Part shown: in pieces, positions 52,868 through 60,402 of the stretch | Layout: each line of letters starts with the position of its first letter | Position numbering within the stretch: the stretch's first letter is position 1 | From: Thermodesulfovibrio sp. 3907-1M | GTDB lineage: Bacteria > Nitrospirota > Thermodesulfovibrionia > Thermodesulfovibrionales > Thermodesulfovibrionaceae | Direction of reading: 5' to 3' | Assembly: GCF_040450955.1 (NCBI RefSeq) | Contig: NZ_CP144373.1 | Coordinates: 310,001 to 374,000, forward strand | Length of the DNA stretch: 64,000 nucleotides | The notes under the pieces: model-generated | What the model was told of the DNA's origin: nothing | What the model saw: only the letters and a program-made list of their open reading frames with translations | Databases searched by the model: none | Program-made: the position numbers and the translations under genes

Positions 52868-53496
52868 ATCCCGCTACTTGGACAGATATCATTTAATGGA
52901 CATATTTTATGCTGTGGTGCTTTAGCTTTGCAGATTTCTCTTCCAAGCATTATGAGCAAGTGAGAGAGTTTTCCCCAGTATTCACGAGGTGTTATCTCCA
53001 TTAAATCCTGTTCAATTTTGTCAGGGTCTGTATTTTTGGTAAGGCCTAAAAGCTTTGAAATTCTTTTTACATGGGTGTCAACAGCCACTCCTTCATTTAT
53101 TCCAAAGGCATTCCAAAGCACGATGTTTGCTGTTTTTCTGCCAACTCCTGGAAGTGTAACAAGTTCATCCATTTTTTTTGGCACTTCTCCGTTAAATTTT
53201 TCAATTAATTCCTTTGCAAGGTTTTTTATATATTTTGCTTTGTTTTTATAGAAGTTAATGCTTTTTATGTCATTTTCAAGCTCTTCAATGGAAACATTTG
53301 CATAGTCACGAGCTGTCCTGTATTTTTTAAACAGATTTTCAGTAACCCTGTTTACGTTTACATCTGTGGTTTGAGCTGAAAGTATTGTTGCCACAAGTAA
53401 GTCAAGGGCAGTATTAAAATTGAGTGCTGTTTTTACATTCGGATATCTTGAATCAAGCCTCTTAATTATTTCTAAGACTTTTTCTTTATTGTTCAT
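52864..53496 (-). CDS. nth: Endonuclease III
   Basis: About 210 residues from ATG 53496, which has GGAGG before it. LPGVGRKTANIVLWNAFG is the helix-hairpin-helix with catalytic Lys, and VAVDTHVKRISKLLG carries the catalytic Asp. The Fe-S loop reads CKAKAPQHKICPLNDIC, where the usual spacing C-x6-C-x2-C-x5-C is kept but the second Cys is His. Glycosylase/AP-lyase for oxidised pyrimidines. One base separates it from the adh stop, and it overlaps fdhD convergently by four bases. Confidence 0.93.
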   Translation of the reverse strand: MNNKEKVLEIIKRLDSRYPNVKTALNFNTALDLLVATILSAQTTDVNVNRVTENLFKKYRTARDYANVSIEELENDIKSINFYKNKAKYIKNLAKELIEKFNGEVPKKMDELVTLPGVGRKTANIVLWNAFGINEGVAVDTHVKRISKLLGLTKNTDPDKIEQDLMEITPREYWGKLSHLLIMLGREICKAKAPQHKICPLNDICPSSGI

Positions 53497-53497
53497 T

Positions 53498-54526
53498 TTA
53501 TCCTCCAATCCTTAAAACTTTTGCCCCTCTTATTTTTCTTTGCTTTATCTCTTTGATTGCTTTGTTTGCTTCAGAAAAGGTATATATTTCAATCTCTGGC
53601 TTTATTGGAATTTTTGAGGCAATGTGAAGAAACTCCTGAATGTCTTTTCTCGTGATATTAGCCACAGTTTTAATCTCTTTTTCAAGCCATAAATCTCCTG
53701 AATACTCAATGTTCAAAAGTTCATTTTTATCAATTTCCTCTTTTCTTATTGCGTTTATTACGAGCCTGCCTCCTGGTTTAAGATGTTTAAGCACACTTAC
53801 AGGTGGCTTCCATACTGGAGTTGTATCAATTGCAGAGTCAAGTTTTTCAGGAGGATTTTCATCAAAGTTTCCAGCCCAGTATGCACCCAGTTCCATAGCC
53901 AGTTGTCTTTCTGGAAGTGTTCTTGAAAATACGAAGATTTTTGTATCAGGATGTAGAAATTTTACCATTTTCAAAACAAGATGTCCTGATGCTCCAAAAC
54001 CCACAAGACCAATGTTTTGCATGTTTTCAGGATTTGTAAGCTTTAAAGCTCTATAACCAATTGCACCTGCACAGAAAAGTGGGGCAACCTCTTCAAAATC
54101 AAGATTTTCAGGAATATGAAAAGCAAAATTTTCGTTAATTTTAAAATACTCTGCATATCCACCATGAGCATCCTTTCCTGTTGCTTTGAAGTTATTGCAT
54201 AAATTTTCCAGTCCCTTTAAACAATACTCACACTTACCGCATGCTGAATAAATCCATCCTGCACCAGCTTTGTCACCAATTTTGAATTTTTTCACTTCTC
54301 TGCCAGTTTCTATAACTTCACCTGCAATCTGATGCCCTGGAATTATCGGTAAAAATGAGGGAGCTGCTCTTCCTTCTATTTCATCAATTTCAGTGTGACA
54401 GACTCCACAGGCATGAACTTTTATAACTACTTCACCTGGTTCAGGTACAGGATTTTTCATTTCAATGAGAGTTAAAGGATCGTTATCTCTGATTTCAGTT
54501 ATTTCAGCTATGACCCATGCTTTCAT
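53498..54526 (-). CDS. Zinc-dependent alcohol dehydrogenase family protein
   Basis: About 342 residues from ATG 54526. ACGVCHTEIDEIEG and IPGHQIAGEVIETG are the catalytic zinc site. CGKCEYCLKGLENLCNN is the structural zinc site with four Cys. GLVGFGASGHLVLKMV is the NAD(P)-binding loop. It most resembles the AdhA/CAD-like group of medium-chain dehydrogenases; the substrate is unknown. Start chosen because a TATAAT (54534-54539) lies seven bases before it. Confidence 0.88.
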   Translation of the reverse strand: MKAWVIAEITEIRDNDPLTLIEMKNPVPEPGEVVIKVHACGVCHTEIDEIEGRAAPSFLPIIPGHQIAGEVIETGREVKKFKIGDKAGAGWIYSACGKCEYCLKGLENLCNNFKATGKDAHGGYAEYFKINENFAFHIPENLDFEEVAPLFCAGAIGYRALKLTNPENMQNIGLVGFGASGHLVLKMVKFLHPDTKIFVFSRTLPERQLAMELGAYWAGNFDENPPEKLDSAIDTTPVWKPPVSVLKHLKPGGRLVINAIRKEEIDKNELLNIEYSGDLWLEKEIKTVANITRKDIQEFLHIASKIPIKPEIEIYTFSEANKAIKEIKQRKIRGAKVLRIGG

Positions 54527-54533
54527 AGAAAAT

Positions 54534-54539
54534 ATTATA
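54534..54539 (-). promoter_or_regulatory. -10 box of a probable leaderless promoter (adh)
   Basis: TATAAT on the minus strand seven bases before ATG 54526; no Shine-Dalgarno. Confidence 0.5.
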
Positions 54540-54688
54540 TTACACTTTGTTGGAAATTTTGACCCCATTAGGTAAAAAATGCCTATTTTTTGACAGGTAG
54601 TGTTATTTAAATCGTGCTTTTAAAGTAAATTTTAGTCTGGCATGGATTTTGTTTTTTTTATTTCTTAAAAAACTTAAGGAGGAAGAGG

Positions 54689-55456
54689 ATGAATCCAAGA
54701 GTAATGGTAATGAGCATAACAAAAGACATAAATAAATTTTTTGCCTTAAACATTGCTGCTTTTATGATAATTTTATCTTTTATTTTTGTATTTGGGACCT
54801 ATGACAGAAAAGAGTTTATATTGCTGACTTCTTTATCAGGAATAATCACATTAGCAGTAAATTTATTAATTGCTAAGATTATGAGAAGAAAAATGGAGAA
54901 AATAATTCATACATCTTTGGAAAAATTTGAAAATCAGCTTTATTTTGATGAATTAACCTCAGTTTACAACAGAACAGCAGGAATGAACAGACTGATGGAG
55001 GAAATGGCAAGAGCAAAAAGGCACTCACAGCATTTATCTATAGCAATGCTTGATATAGATAACTTTAAATCCATAAATGACACTTACGGACATCTTGCTG
55101 GAGATAAAGTTTTAAATCACATTGCTCTGCAGATTAAGAATTTTTTAAGAACAGGTGATGTTGTTTCAAGATACGGAGGTGAAGAGTTTTTAATAATACT
55201 TCCAGAAACCGATGAAATAAAGGCATTCATGGCGATGGAAAGGGTAAGAGAAAATATAGCTAAAAAAGCAGTTAAAATCGGGAATGAAAAAATTTTTATA
55301 ACTGTAAGTATTGGTATAGCAGAGATTGAAACAAATGATACTTTAACAGAGGCAATACAGAGAGCTGACATGGCACTTCTTCAGGCAAAAAGGACAGGTA
55401 AAAACAGGATTGAACTTGCTTCAAGGCATGTAAATGCAGGATTTAAGCTGTCATAA
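54689..55456 (+). CDS. Membrane diguanylate cyclase (GGDEF domain)
   Basis: 255 residues. Two membrane helices (about 18-40 and 47-64) with a very short loop, then a GGDEF domain: DELTSVYNRTAGMNRL, MLDIDNFKSINDTYGHLAGD and the active loop RYGGEEFLIILPE (GGEEF variant, active in known enzymes). No RxxD inhibitory site is evident before it. It makes c-di-GMP at the inner membrane. AAGGAGG precedes the start. Its end overlaps recG by 14 bp. Confidence 0.92.
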   Translation: MNPRVMVMSITKDINKFFALNIAAFMIILSFIFVFGTYDRKEFILLTSLSGIITLAVNLLIAKIMRRKMEKIIHTSLEKFENQLYFDELTSVYNRTAGMNRLMEEMARAKRHSQHLSIAMLDIDNFKSINDTYGHLAGDKVLNHIALQIKNFLRTGDVVSRYGGEEFLIILPETDEIKAFMAMERVRENIAKKAVKIGNEKIFITVSIGIAEIETNDTLTEAIQRADMALLQAKRTGKNRIELASRHVNAGFKLS

Positions 55457-57506
55457 ATATCTCAACTTTGTTTCTCCAGAATTCTTCAAGCAGAGCTTTT
55501 ATTCTTGGATATGAATTAAGAGTTCTGTCTTCTCTTAAGATTATTTCTGCTTCTTTTCTTGCGGTATCAAGGACACTCTGGTCTCGTAATAGGTCAGCAA
55601 CTTTCAGATCAGGCATTCCTGACTGTTTAACTCCAAAGAGTTCTCCCGGTCCTCTTATTTTCATATCCTCTTCCGCTATTTTAAATCCATCAGAGTAGTT
55701 TACAATTGCTTTTAGCCTCAGCTTTGCCTCTTCCGTTAATTTATAAGGCATGAGAATGCATTTTGAAGGTCTCGCTCCTCTTCCCACCCTTCCTCTTAGT
55801 TGATGTAACTGGGCAAGTCCAAATCTCTCTGCATGTGTTATTATCATTAAAGTGGCATTTGGAACATCTACGCCAACTTCAATAACTGTTGTAGCAACAA
55901 GAATATGAATTCTTCCAGACCGAAATTCTTTCATTATTTCTTCTCTCTGTTTTGATGGCATTTTTCCATGAATAAGCCCAACTTTGTATTGAGGAAAAAG
56001 CTTTTGTAAGCCTTCATATCCCTGAGTTGCTGATTTCAGATCCATTGCCTCAGATTCTTCTATTAAAGGATAGACAACATAAACCTGTCCACCAGATTTA
56101 ACTTCTTCTTCTATCATCTTATAAACTACTTTTTTATTCTGTGGTTCTATAACCTTTGTTAAAACAGGTTTTCTTCCCTGAGGAAGTTCATCAAGCACAG
56201 AGTAGTCAAGGTCTCCATAAACAGTAAGTGCCATTGTTCTTGGAATAGGAGTTGCTGTCATTACAAGTGTGTCTGGATTAAGTCCTTTCTTTTTCAGTAT
56301 TGCCCTCTGGATTACTCCGAATCTGTGTTGCTCGTCTATAACAACAAATCCCAGGTTTTTAAAGTGAACATCTTCCTGAATTAAAGCATGTGTGCCAATA
56401 ATTAGATTTGCATCTCCTGAGGCAATAAGGTTCGCATGTTTGTTATAAGTGGACGTAAAAATTAAAACATTAACAGGTAATCCTTTTAGCATTGAATAGA
56501 TATTTATGTAATGTTGCTCTGCAAGTATCTCTGTTGGTGCCATCAGAGCTGCCTGATATCCACACTCAATGGCAGCAAGCATTGCTGCCACGGCAACAAC
56601 TGTTTTACCTGAACCCACATCTCCCTGAAGAAGCCTGTTCATTGGAACAGGTTTTTCCATATCCTGAAGAATCTCTTTTATAACCTTTTGCTGTGCAGTA
56701 GTAAGCTGGAAAGGAAGATTTTCAAGAAAATTTCTTAAAAGTTTTCCTTCTGGTTTGAAAGATATACCTTTTTCAGCAAGTCTGTTCTGTTTCATCATAA
56801 GAATTCCAAGTTGAAGTAAAAATAACTCATCAAAGATAATTCTTTTATGAAACTGAGAGCTTTTTTCATTTAAACTCTTTACATCCGCGTCTTTTGGTGG
56901 AAAATGCACATATTTTATAGCTTCGCTTAGATAGGGTAAACTCAATTTTTTTAATATTTTTTCAGGTAAATGCTCTTGTATAAAAGGAATTGAAAATTCT
57001 ACTGCAGCCTGCATTATTGATTGCATCTGCCTCTGGGATATACCTTCAGTGAGCCTGTATATAGGGAGAATTTCCTGAGCTTGAGAGTTTAAGTTTTCTA
57101 CGATTTCATATTCTGGATTGACAATCTCTATGTAAGCTCCTCTCCAGTCAATCTGAGCTTTGCCAAAAAGTTTTATTTTTTGTTTTTCCTTTAAAATCTT
57201 TTTTAAATAAAGCTGATTGAACCATTTTGCTTTAAGATAGCCTGTTGCATCTGAAATAATTGCTTCAATTATTGATAGATTGGTTTTTGTTTTTAATTCA
57301 TTAATCTGAACTATATGTCCTTCTACACCAACAATTTCTCCTGGTTTTATATCAAAAATGCTTTTTTTATTTCTTCTGTCTTCATACTGAAAAGGAAAAT
57401 AGTATAAAGCATCCTTAACTGTTTGTATGCCTAACTTTTTAAGAAGACTGGCTTTTTTAGGACCTACACCCTTTAGGTACTGAACGGGAAGGTTTAATCC
57501 ATTCAT
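55443..57506 (-). CDS. recG: ATP-dependent DNA helicase RecG
   Basis: 687 residues. The wedge OB domain at the N-terminus starts LPVQYLKGVGPKKASLLKKLGI. Walker A is GDVGSGKTVVAVAAML, motif II VVIDEQHRFGV, motif III MTATPIPRTMAL, and late motifs TTVIEVGVDVPNATLM and QLRGRVGRG. It remodels stalled forks and Holliday junctions. Third gene of the rimP-nusA-recG run, five bases after nusA. Confidence 0.96.
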   Translation of the reverse strand: MNGLNLPVQYLKGVGPKKASLLKKLGIQTVKDALYYFPFQYEDRRNKKSIFDIKPGEIVGVEGHIVQINELKTKTNLSIIEAIISDATGYLKAKWFNQLYLKKILKEKQKIKLFGKAQIDWRGAYIEIVNPEYEIVENLNSQAQEILPIYRLTEGISQRQMQSIMQAAVEFSIPFIQEHLPEKILKKLSLPYLSEAIKYVHFPPKDADVKSLNEKSSQFHKRIIFDELFLLQLGILMMKQNRLAEKGISFKPEGKLLRNFLENLPFQLTTAQQKVIKEILQDMEKPVPMNRLLQGDVGSGKTVVAVAAMLAAIECGYQAALMAPTEILAEQHYINIYSMLKGLPVNVLIFTSTYNKHANLIASGDANLIIGTHALIQEDVHFKNLGFVVIDEQHRFGVIQRAILKKKGLNPDTLVMTATPIPRTMALTVYGDLDYSVLDELPQGRKPVLTKVIEPQNKKVVYKMIEEEVKSGGQVYVVYPLIEESEAMDLKSATQGYEGLQKLFPQYKVGLIHGKMPSKQREEIMKEFRSGRIHILVATTVIEVGVDVPNATLMIITHAERFGLAQLHQLRGRVGRGARPSKCILMPYKLTEEAKLRLKAIVNYSDGFKIAEEDMKIRGPGELFGVKQSGMPDLKVADLLRDQSVLDTARKEAEIILREDRTLNSYPRIKALLEEFWRNKVEIFMTA

Positions 57507-57511
57507 TTATT

Positions 57512-58570
57512 TCAAACATTTTCTTTTAGTTTCATCTGAGCATATTCTGATTCACTCAATACATCAATACTCCAGCCTGTCAGCCTTGAAGCAAGTCTTA
57601 CATTCTGTCCTTTTTTACCAATTGCCAGCGAAAGCTGGTCATTTTCAACAACCACTACTGCTGTTTTTTCCTTTTCATTTATACCTACCTTGAGAACAGT
57701 TGCTGGAGTGAGAGCTTTTGCGATAAAGAAGCTCGTATCATCACTGTAAGGAATTATGTCAATTCTTTCACCCTTTAACTCCCTTACAACAGCCTGAACC
57801 CTTGTTCCTTTCATTCCAACACAGGCTCCAACAGGGTCCACTGAAGGATCTCGGGATGCAACAGCTATTTTTGTTCTTTCTCCTGGATCTCTTGCAATGC
57901 TTTTTATCTGGACTATTCCATCCTGAATTTCTGGCACTTCAAGTGTAAACAGTCCAATTACAAAATTTGGATGGGTTCTTGAAAGTTTTATTACAGGCTC
58001 TTTTGATGTTTGTTTTACTTCAAATATATAGGCTTTTATAATATCTCCTCTTTTTAGATTGTCCTGTGGCAGGACTTCCTTTTCTGACAGAACAGCTTCT
58101 GCTTTTCCAACGAGAATATAGAAATTCCCCTTTTCCTTTCTTAACACTGTACCGCTAACTATGTTACCAACTTTGTCTTTAAATTCTTCAAAAATCTGTA
58201 ACCTCTCAATCTCTCTTATTTTCTGAAAGAGCACATGCTTTGCGGTTTGAACAGCGATTCTTCCAAAATCCTGAATAGACAGAGGCACTTCTACTGTATC
58301 TCCAATACCTTTATCAACATATTTTTGCTTTACCTCTTCTATGGAGATTTCACCTGCTGGGTCTTTTACTTCTTCTACCACTCTCTTAATTTCAAAGATA
58401 TTAATATCAAAAGTTTGAGGGTCAATTTTTATTTTAATTGAAGATTTATTGCCATATTTCTTCCTTATAGCTGAAATAAGAGCTGCCTCAAGAAGCTCTA
58501 TTACAGCGTCTTTAGTAATTCCCTTTTCTCTCATTATCTGTTCTACCAGAAATTTAAGCTCTTTACCCAT
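57512..58570 (-). CDS. nusA: Transcription termination/antitermination factor NusA
   Basis: 352 residues: the N-terminal RNA-polymerase-binding domain (LVEQIMREKGITKDAVIELLEAAL), an S1 domain (VGNIVSGTVLRKEKGNFYILVG), and two KH domains (VDPVGACVGMKGTRVQAVVREL and VVENDQLSLAIGKKGQNVRLAS). There are no C-terminal acidic repeats, the compact form found outside gammaproteobacteria. Four bases downstream of rimP. Confidence 0.96.
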   Translation of the reverse strand: MGKELKFLVEQIMREKGITKDAVIELLEAALISAIRKKYGNKSSIKIKIDPQTFDINIFEIKRVVEEVKDPAGEISIEEVKQKYVDKGIGDTVEVPLSIQDFGRIAVQTAKHVLFQKIREIERLQIFEEFKDKVGNIVSGTVLRKEKGNFYILVGKAEAVLSEKEVLPQDNLKRGDIIKAYIFEVKQTSKEPVIKLSRTHPNFVIGLFTLEVPEIQDGIVQIKSIARDPGERTKIAVASRDPSVDPVGACVGMKGTRVQAVVRELKGERIDIIPYSDDTSFFIAKALTPATVLKVGINEKEKTAVVVVENDQLSLAIGKKGQNVRLASRLTGWSIDVLSESEYAQMKLKENV

Positions 58571-58574
58571 ATTC

Positions 58575-59066
58575 CTACCCTATATAGACCTGTGCTTTTA
58601 AAATTTTATTAAAAGGTATAAAGAGAAGTGCTGATTCTGATTTTTTTGTTCCTTTCCTTTTTGTTTCCTTGATTTCTATTCTTACCCAATCATCTCCAGC
58701 ATCAATAACTTTCCCTATAAAAAAAGTGCGATCAGCTATCTTTTCTTTTGTGGTGATTTTTACATTTCTTCCAATATTTCTTAAGAAATCCCTTTTCTCT
58801 TTAAGAGGTCTATCAATACCAGGAGAAGAAACTTCAAGAGTGTAAGAACTTTTTATAGGGTCTTCCACATCAAGTATTGCTTCTATAGCTCTTGAGAAAT
58901 TTTCACAGTCTTTAATAGTTACTCCTTCTTCTTTGTCAATAAAAATTCTTAAAATTAATCCCTTTCCTCCAGGATGTATTTCTACATTGAGGATTTCAAC
59001 TCCTTCCTGTTCGCTAACTTCTTTTGCGTATTCTGTTATTTTTTCTTTTAATTCTTTAATATTCAT
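58575..59066 (-). CDS. rimP: Ribosome maturation factor RimP
   Basis: About 163 residues from ATG 59066, which has GAGGAAG before it; an upstream in-frame start is less likely. LRIFIDKEEGVTIKDCENFSRAIEAILDVED-type sequence and YTLEVSSPGIDRPLKEKRDF are the RimP signature, followed by an SH3-like C-terminal domain. Needed for 30S assembly. Pairing with nusA is the usual order. Confidence 0.93.
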   Translation of the reverse strand: MNIKELKEKITEYAKEVSEQEGVEILNVEIHPGGKGLILRIFIDKEEGVTIKDCENFSRAIEAILDVEDPIKSSYTLEVSSPGIDRPLKEKRDFLRNIGRNVKITTKEKIADRTFFIGKVIDAGDDWVRIEIKETKRKGTKKSESALLFIPFNKILKAQVYIG

Positions 59067-59091
59067 GAACTTCCTCAAATCTATCAAAATA

Positions 59092-59115
59092 AAAGAGTGG
59101 GGAAACCCACTCTTT
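59092..59115 (-). terminator. Hairpin terminator or attenuator upstream of rimP
   Basis: Perfect 10-bp stem AAAGAGTGGG/CCCACTCTTT with a four-base loop. Read on the minus strand it is followed by TTTTATTTTG-type sequence, then rimP. Confidence 0.65.
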
Positions 59116-59146
59116 CAGAAAGTTTAACATTTTTAAGGAATTTAAA

Positions 59147-59176
59147 GCAACACCAGGAAAAGACTCCCGGTGTTGC
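59147..59176 (-). terminator. Hairpin terminator after the small Pro/Ala-rich gene
   Basis: Stem GCAACACC/GGTGTTGC, extended by further pairs toward the loop, flanked by A- and T-rich runs on either side; it could work in both directions. Confidence 0.65.
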
Positions 59177-59197
59177 TTTTGTTTGTATCCTGCTAAA

Positions 59198-59422
59198 CTA
59201 TTTTTTCTCAGCAGGTTTTTCAGGAGCTTTTGGAGCCTCAGGAGCTTTTTCAGGAGCTTTTGGAGCCTCAGGAGCTTTTTCAGGAGCTGGAGCTGGTGCA
59301 GGAGCTGGAGCTGGTGCTGGTGCCTCAGCAGGTTTTTTCTCCTCAGCCTTTTTGCATCCTAATGCAAAGCTAAAGGATACCATAAGAATTAATGAAACTA
59401 CCAATGCCAATATTTTCTTCAT
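59198..59422 (-). CDS. Small Pro/Ala/Lys-rich exported (lipo)protein
   Basis: 74 residues: a signal peptide ending SFSFALGCKK, where the Cys could be lipidated, then a low-complexity tail of APAPAPAPA followed by repeated EKAPEAPKAP units. AAGGAGGTGA precedes the ATG. Such tails often span or anchor to the cell wall, but no function is known. The Gly/Ala-rich frame on the other strand is its mirror image. Confidence 0.6.
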   Translation of the reverse strand: MKKILALVVSLILMVSFSFALGCKKAEEKKPAEAPAPAPAPAPAPAPEKAPEAPKAPEKAPEAPKAPEKPAEKK

Positions 59423-59534
59423 CTTCTTAAGTCACCTCCTTTCACGTTAGAATTTGAGCTAAAAACTGAAATCCCTTTGACTTTATTTTTTTACCATTGG
59501 TTTAATCTTTTTGTCAACCCCTTTATGAGATATA

Positions 59535-59906
59535 TTATTTTACCATTACTCTATGCCCTGTAAGGTTAATAATTAACACTACTAAGGCAATAATTACAAG
59601 GGCTAAGATAACAGCAGCTCCTGCATCTCCAGCAATTTTTATTTCATCAATTTTTAATGCAAGTTTATGTAATGTCTGTTCATCAAGGTTTGAAAGTCTA
59701 TCCATGATTTCCTTTTCAGAATAACCAAAATCTTTAAGTCTCTGAGAAACTATTTTCATTTCAAGAAATTTCTGAACTTTTTCCATATCCTGACTTTTTA
59801 CATTGAGGGTCATCTCCGATGGAATAACTCCAGCACTCAATGACTGAACTGTGCCAATAATAAGGATTGCTACGATGAGATAAACTGAAAGAAATTTCTT
59901 AAACAT
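59535..59906 (-). CDS. PA2779-family small membrane protein
   Basis: About 123 residues from ATG 59906 (MFKKFLSVYLIVAILIIG), which has AGGAGG before it. It has a signal-type N-terminus, a helical middle (MEKVQKFLEMKIVSQRLKDFGYSEKEIMDRLSNLDEQTLHKLA, given in outline) and a C-terminal membrane helix ILALVIIALVVLIINLTG. This order matches the PA2779 family, usually found beside a PA2778-type peptidase/TPR gene. Function unknown. Confidence 0.7.
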   Translation of the reverse strand: MFKKFLSVYLIVAILIIGTVQSLSAGVIPSEMTLNVKSQDMEKVQKFLEMKIVSQRLKDFGYSEKEIMDRLSNLDEQTLHKLALKIDEIKIAGDAGAAVILALVIIALVVLIINLTGHRVMVK

Positions 59907-59916
59907 AAGGCACCTC

Positions 59917-60366
59917 CTATTTTGATTTTTGATTTTTAATTTTTTCAAGTGTATCAAGATAAATCTTAACTTTATCAGGCTTGTTCTTTTCAATTTCTAT
60001 AGCTTTTTTAACTAATTCCTCAGCTTCTTCAAGTTTTTCACCTTTTAAGTAATAAAGCCATGCCAGATTATTATAAGCATCAGCAAGTTTGCTGTCTTTT
60101 TTCATTGCTTTTTTATAATATTCTTCAGCTTCATCATATTTAGTTTGATTTAAATATAAATTTCCGAGAAAGAGAAACCCTCTTGCATCAGATTTTGATG
60201 CATCCTGATAATGCTTTATTGCTTCATCAATAAGCCCTTTTTTTTCATAGCTCAATCCCAGCTGAAGATGTTCCTCTGCTGTCAAAGGGTCATGTAAAAC
60301 AACGACTTGCGGCATGCTGCAGCCTGTGATTATCAGACAGATTGCTATTAACAGTTTTAACAGCAT
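59917..60366 (-). CDS. TPR lipoprotein, PA2778-like without its peptidase domain
   Basis: 149 residues. The lipobox IITGCSM is followed at once by HDPLTAEEHLQLGLSYEKKG and three TPRs. In PA2778 proteins a C39-type cysteine peptidase lies between signal and TPRs. Here it is absent, although the partner PA2779 gene follows directly. A TATAAT with TG ahead (extended -10) ends six bases before the ATG. Confidence 0.6.
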   Translation of the reverse strand: MLLKLLIAICLIITGCSMPQVVVLHDPLTAEEHLQLGLSYEKKGLIDEAIKHYQDASKSDARGFLFLGNLYLNQTKYDEAEEYYKKAMKKDSKLADAYNNLAWLYYLKGEKLEEAEELVKKAIEIEKNKPDKVKIYLDTLEKIKNQKSK

Positions 60367-60372
60367 TGTGTA

Positions 60373-60378
60373 ATTATA
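60373..60378 (-). promoter_or_regulatory. Extended -10 box, leaderless promoter of the TPR lipoprotein
   Basis: TGGTATAAT on the minus strand, six bases before the ATG at 60366. Back to back with the priA promoter. Confidence 0.5.
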
Positions 60379-60390
60379 CCATAAAAGGGT

Positions 60391-60396
60391 TATAAT
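60391..60396 (+). promoter_or_regulatory. -10 box of a probable leaderless promoter (priA-like gene)
   Basis: TATAAT six bases before ATG 60403; no Shine-Dalgarno fits in the gap. Confidence 0.5.
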
Positions 60397-60402
60397 TAGT
60401 TC

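Noticed and set aside
59097-59450. Plus-strand frame rich in GAGAGAGAS
   Set aside because: It is the antisense of the Pro/Ala-rich small gene; the minus-strand frame has the ribosome site and signal peptide.
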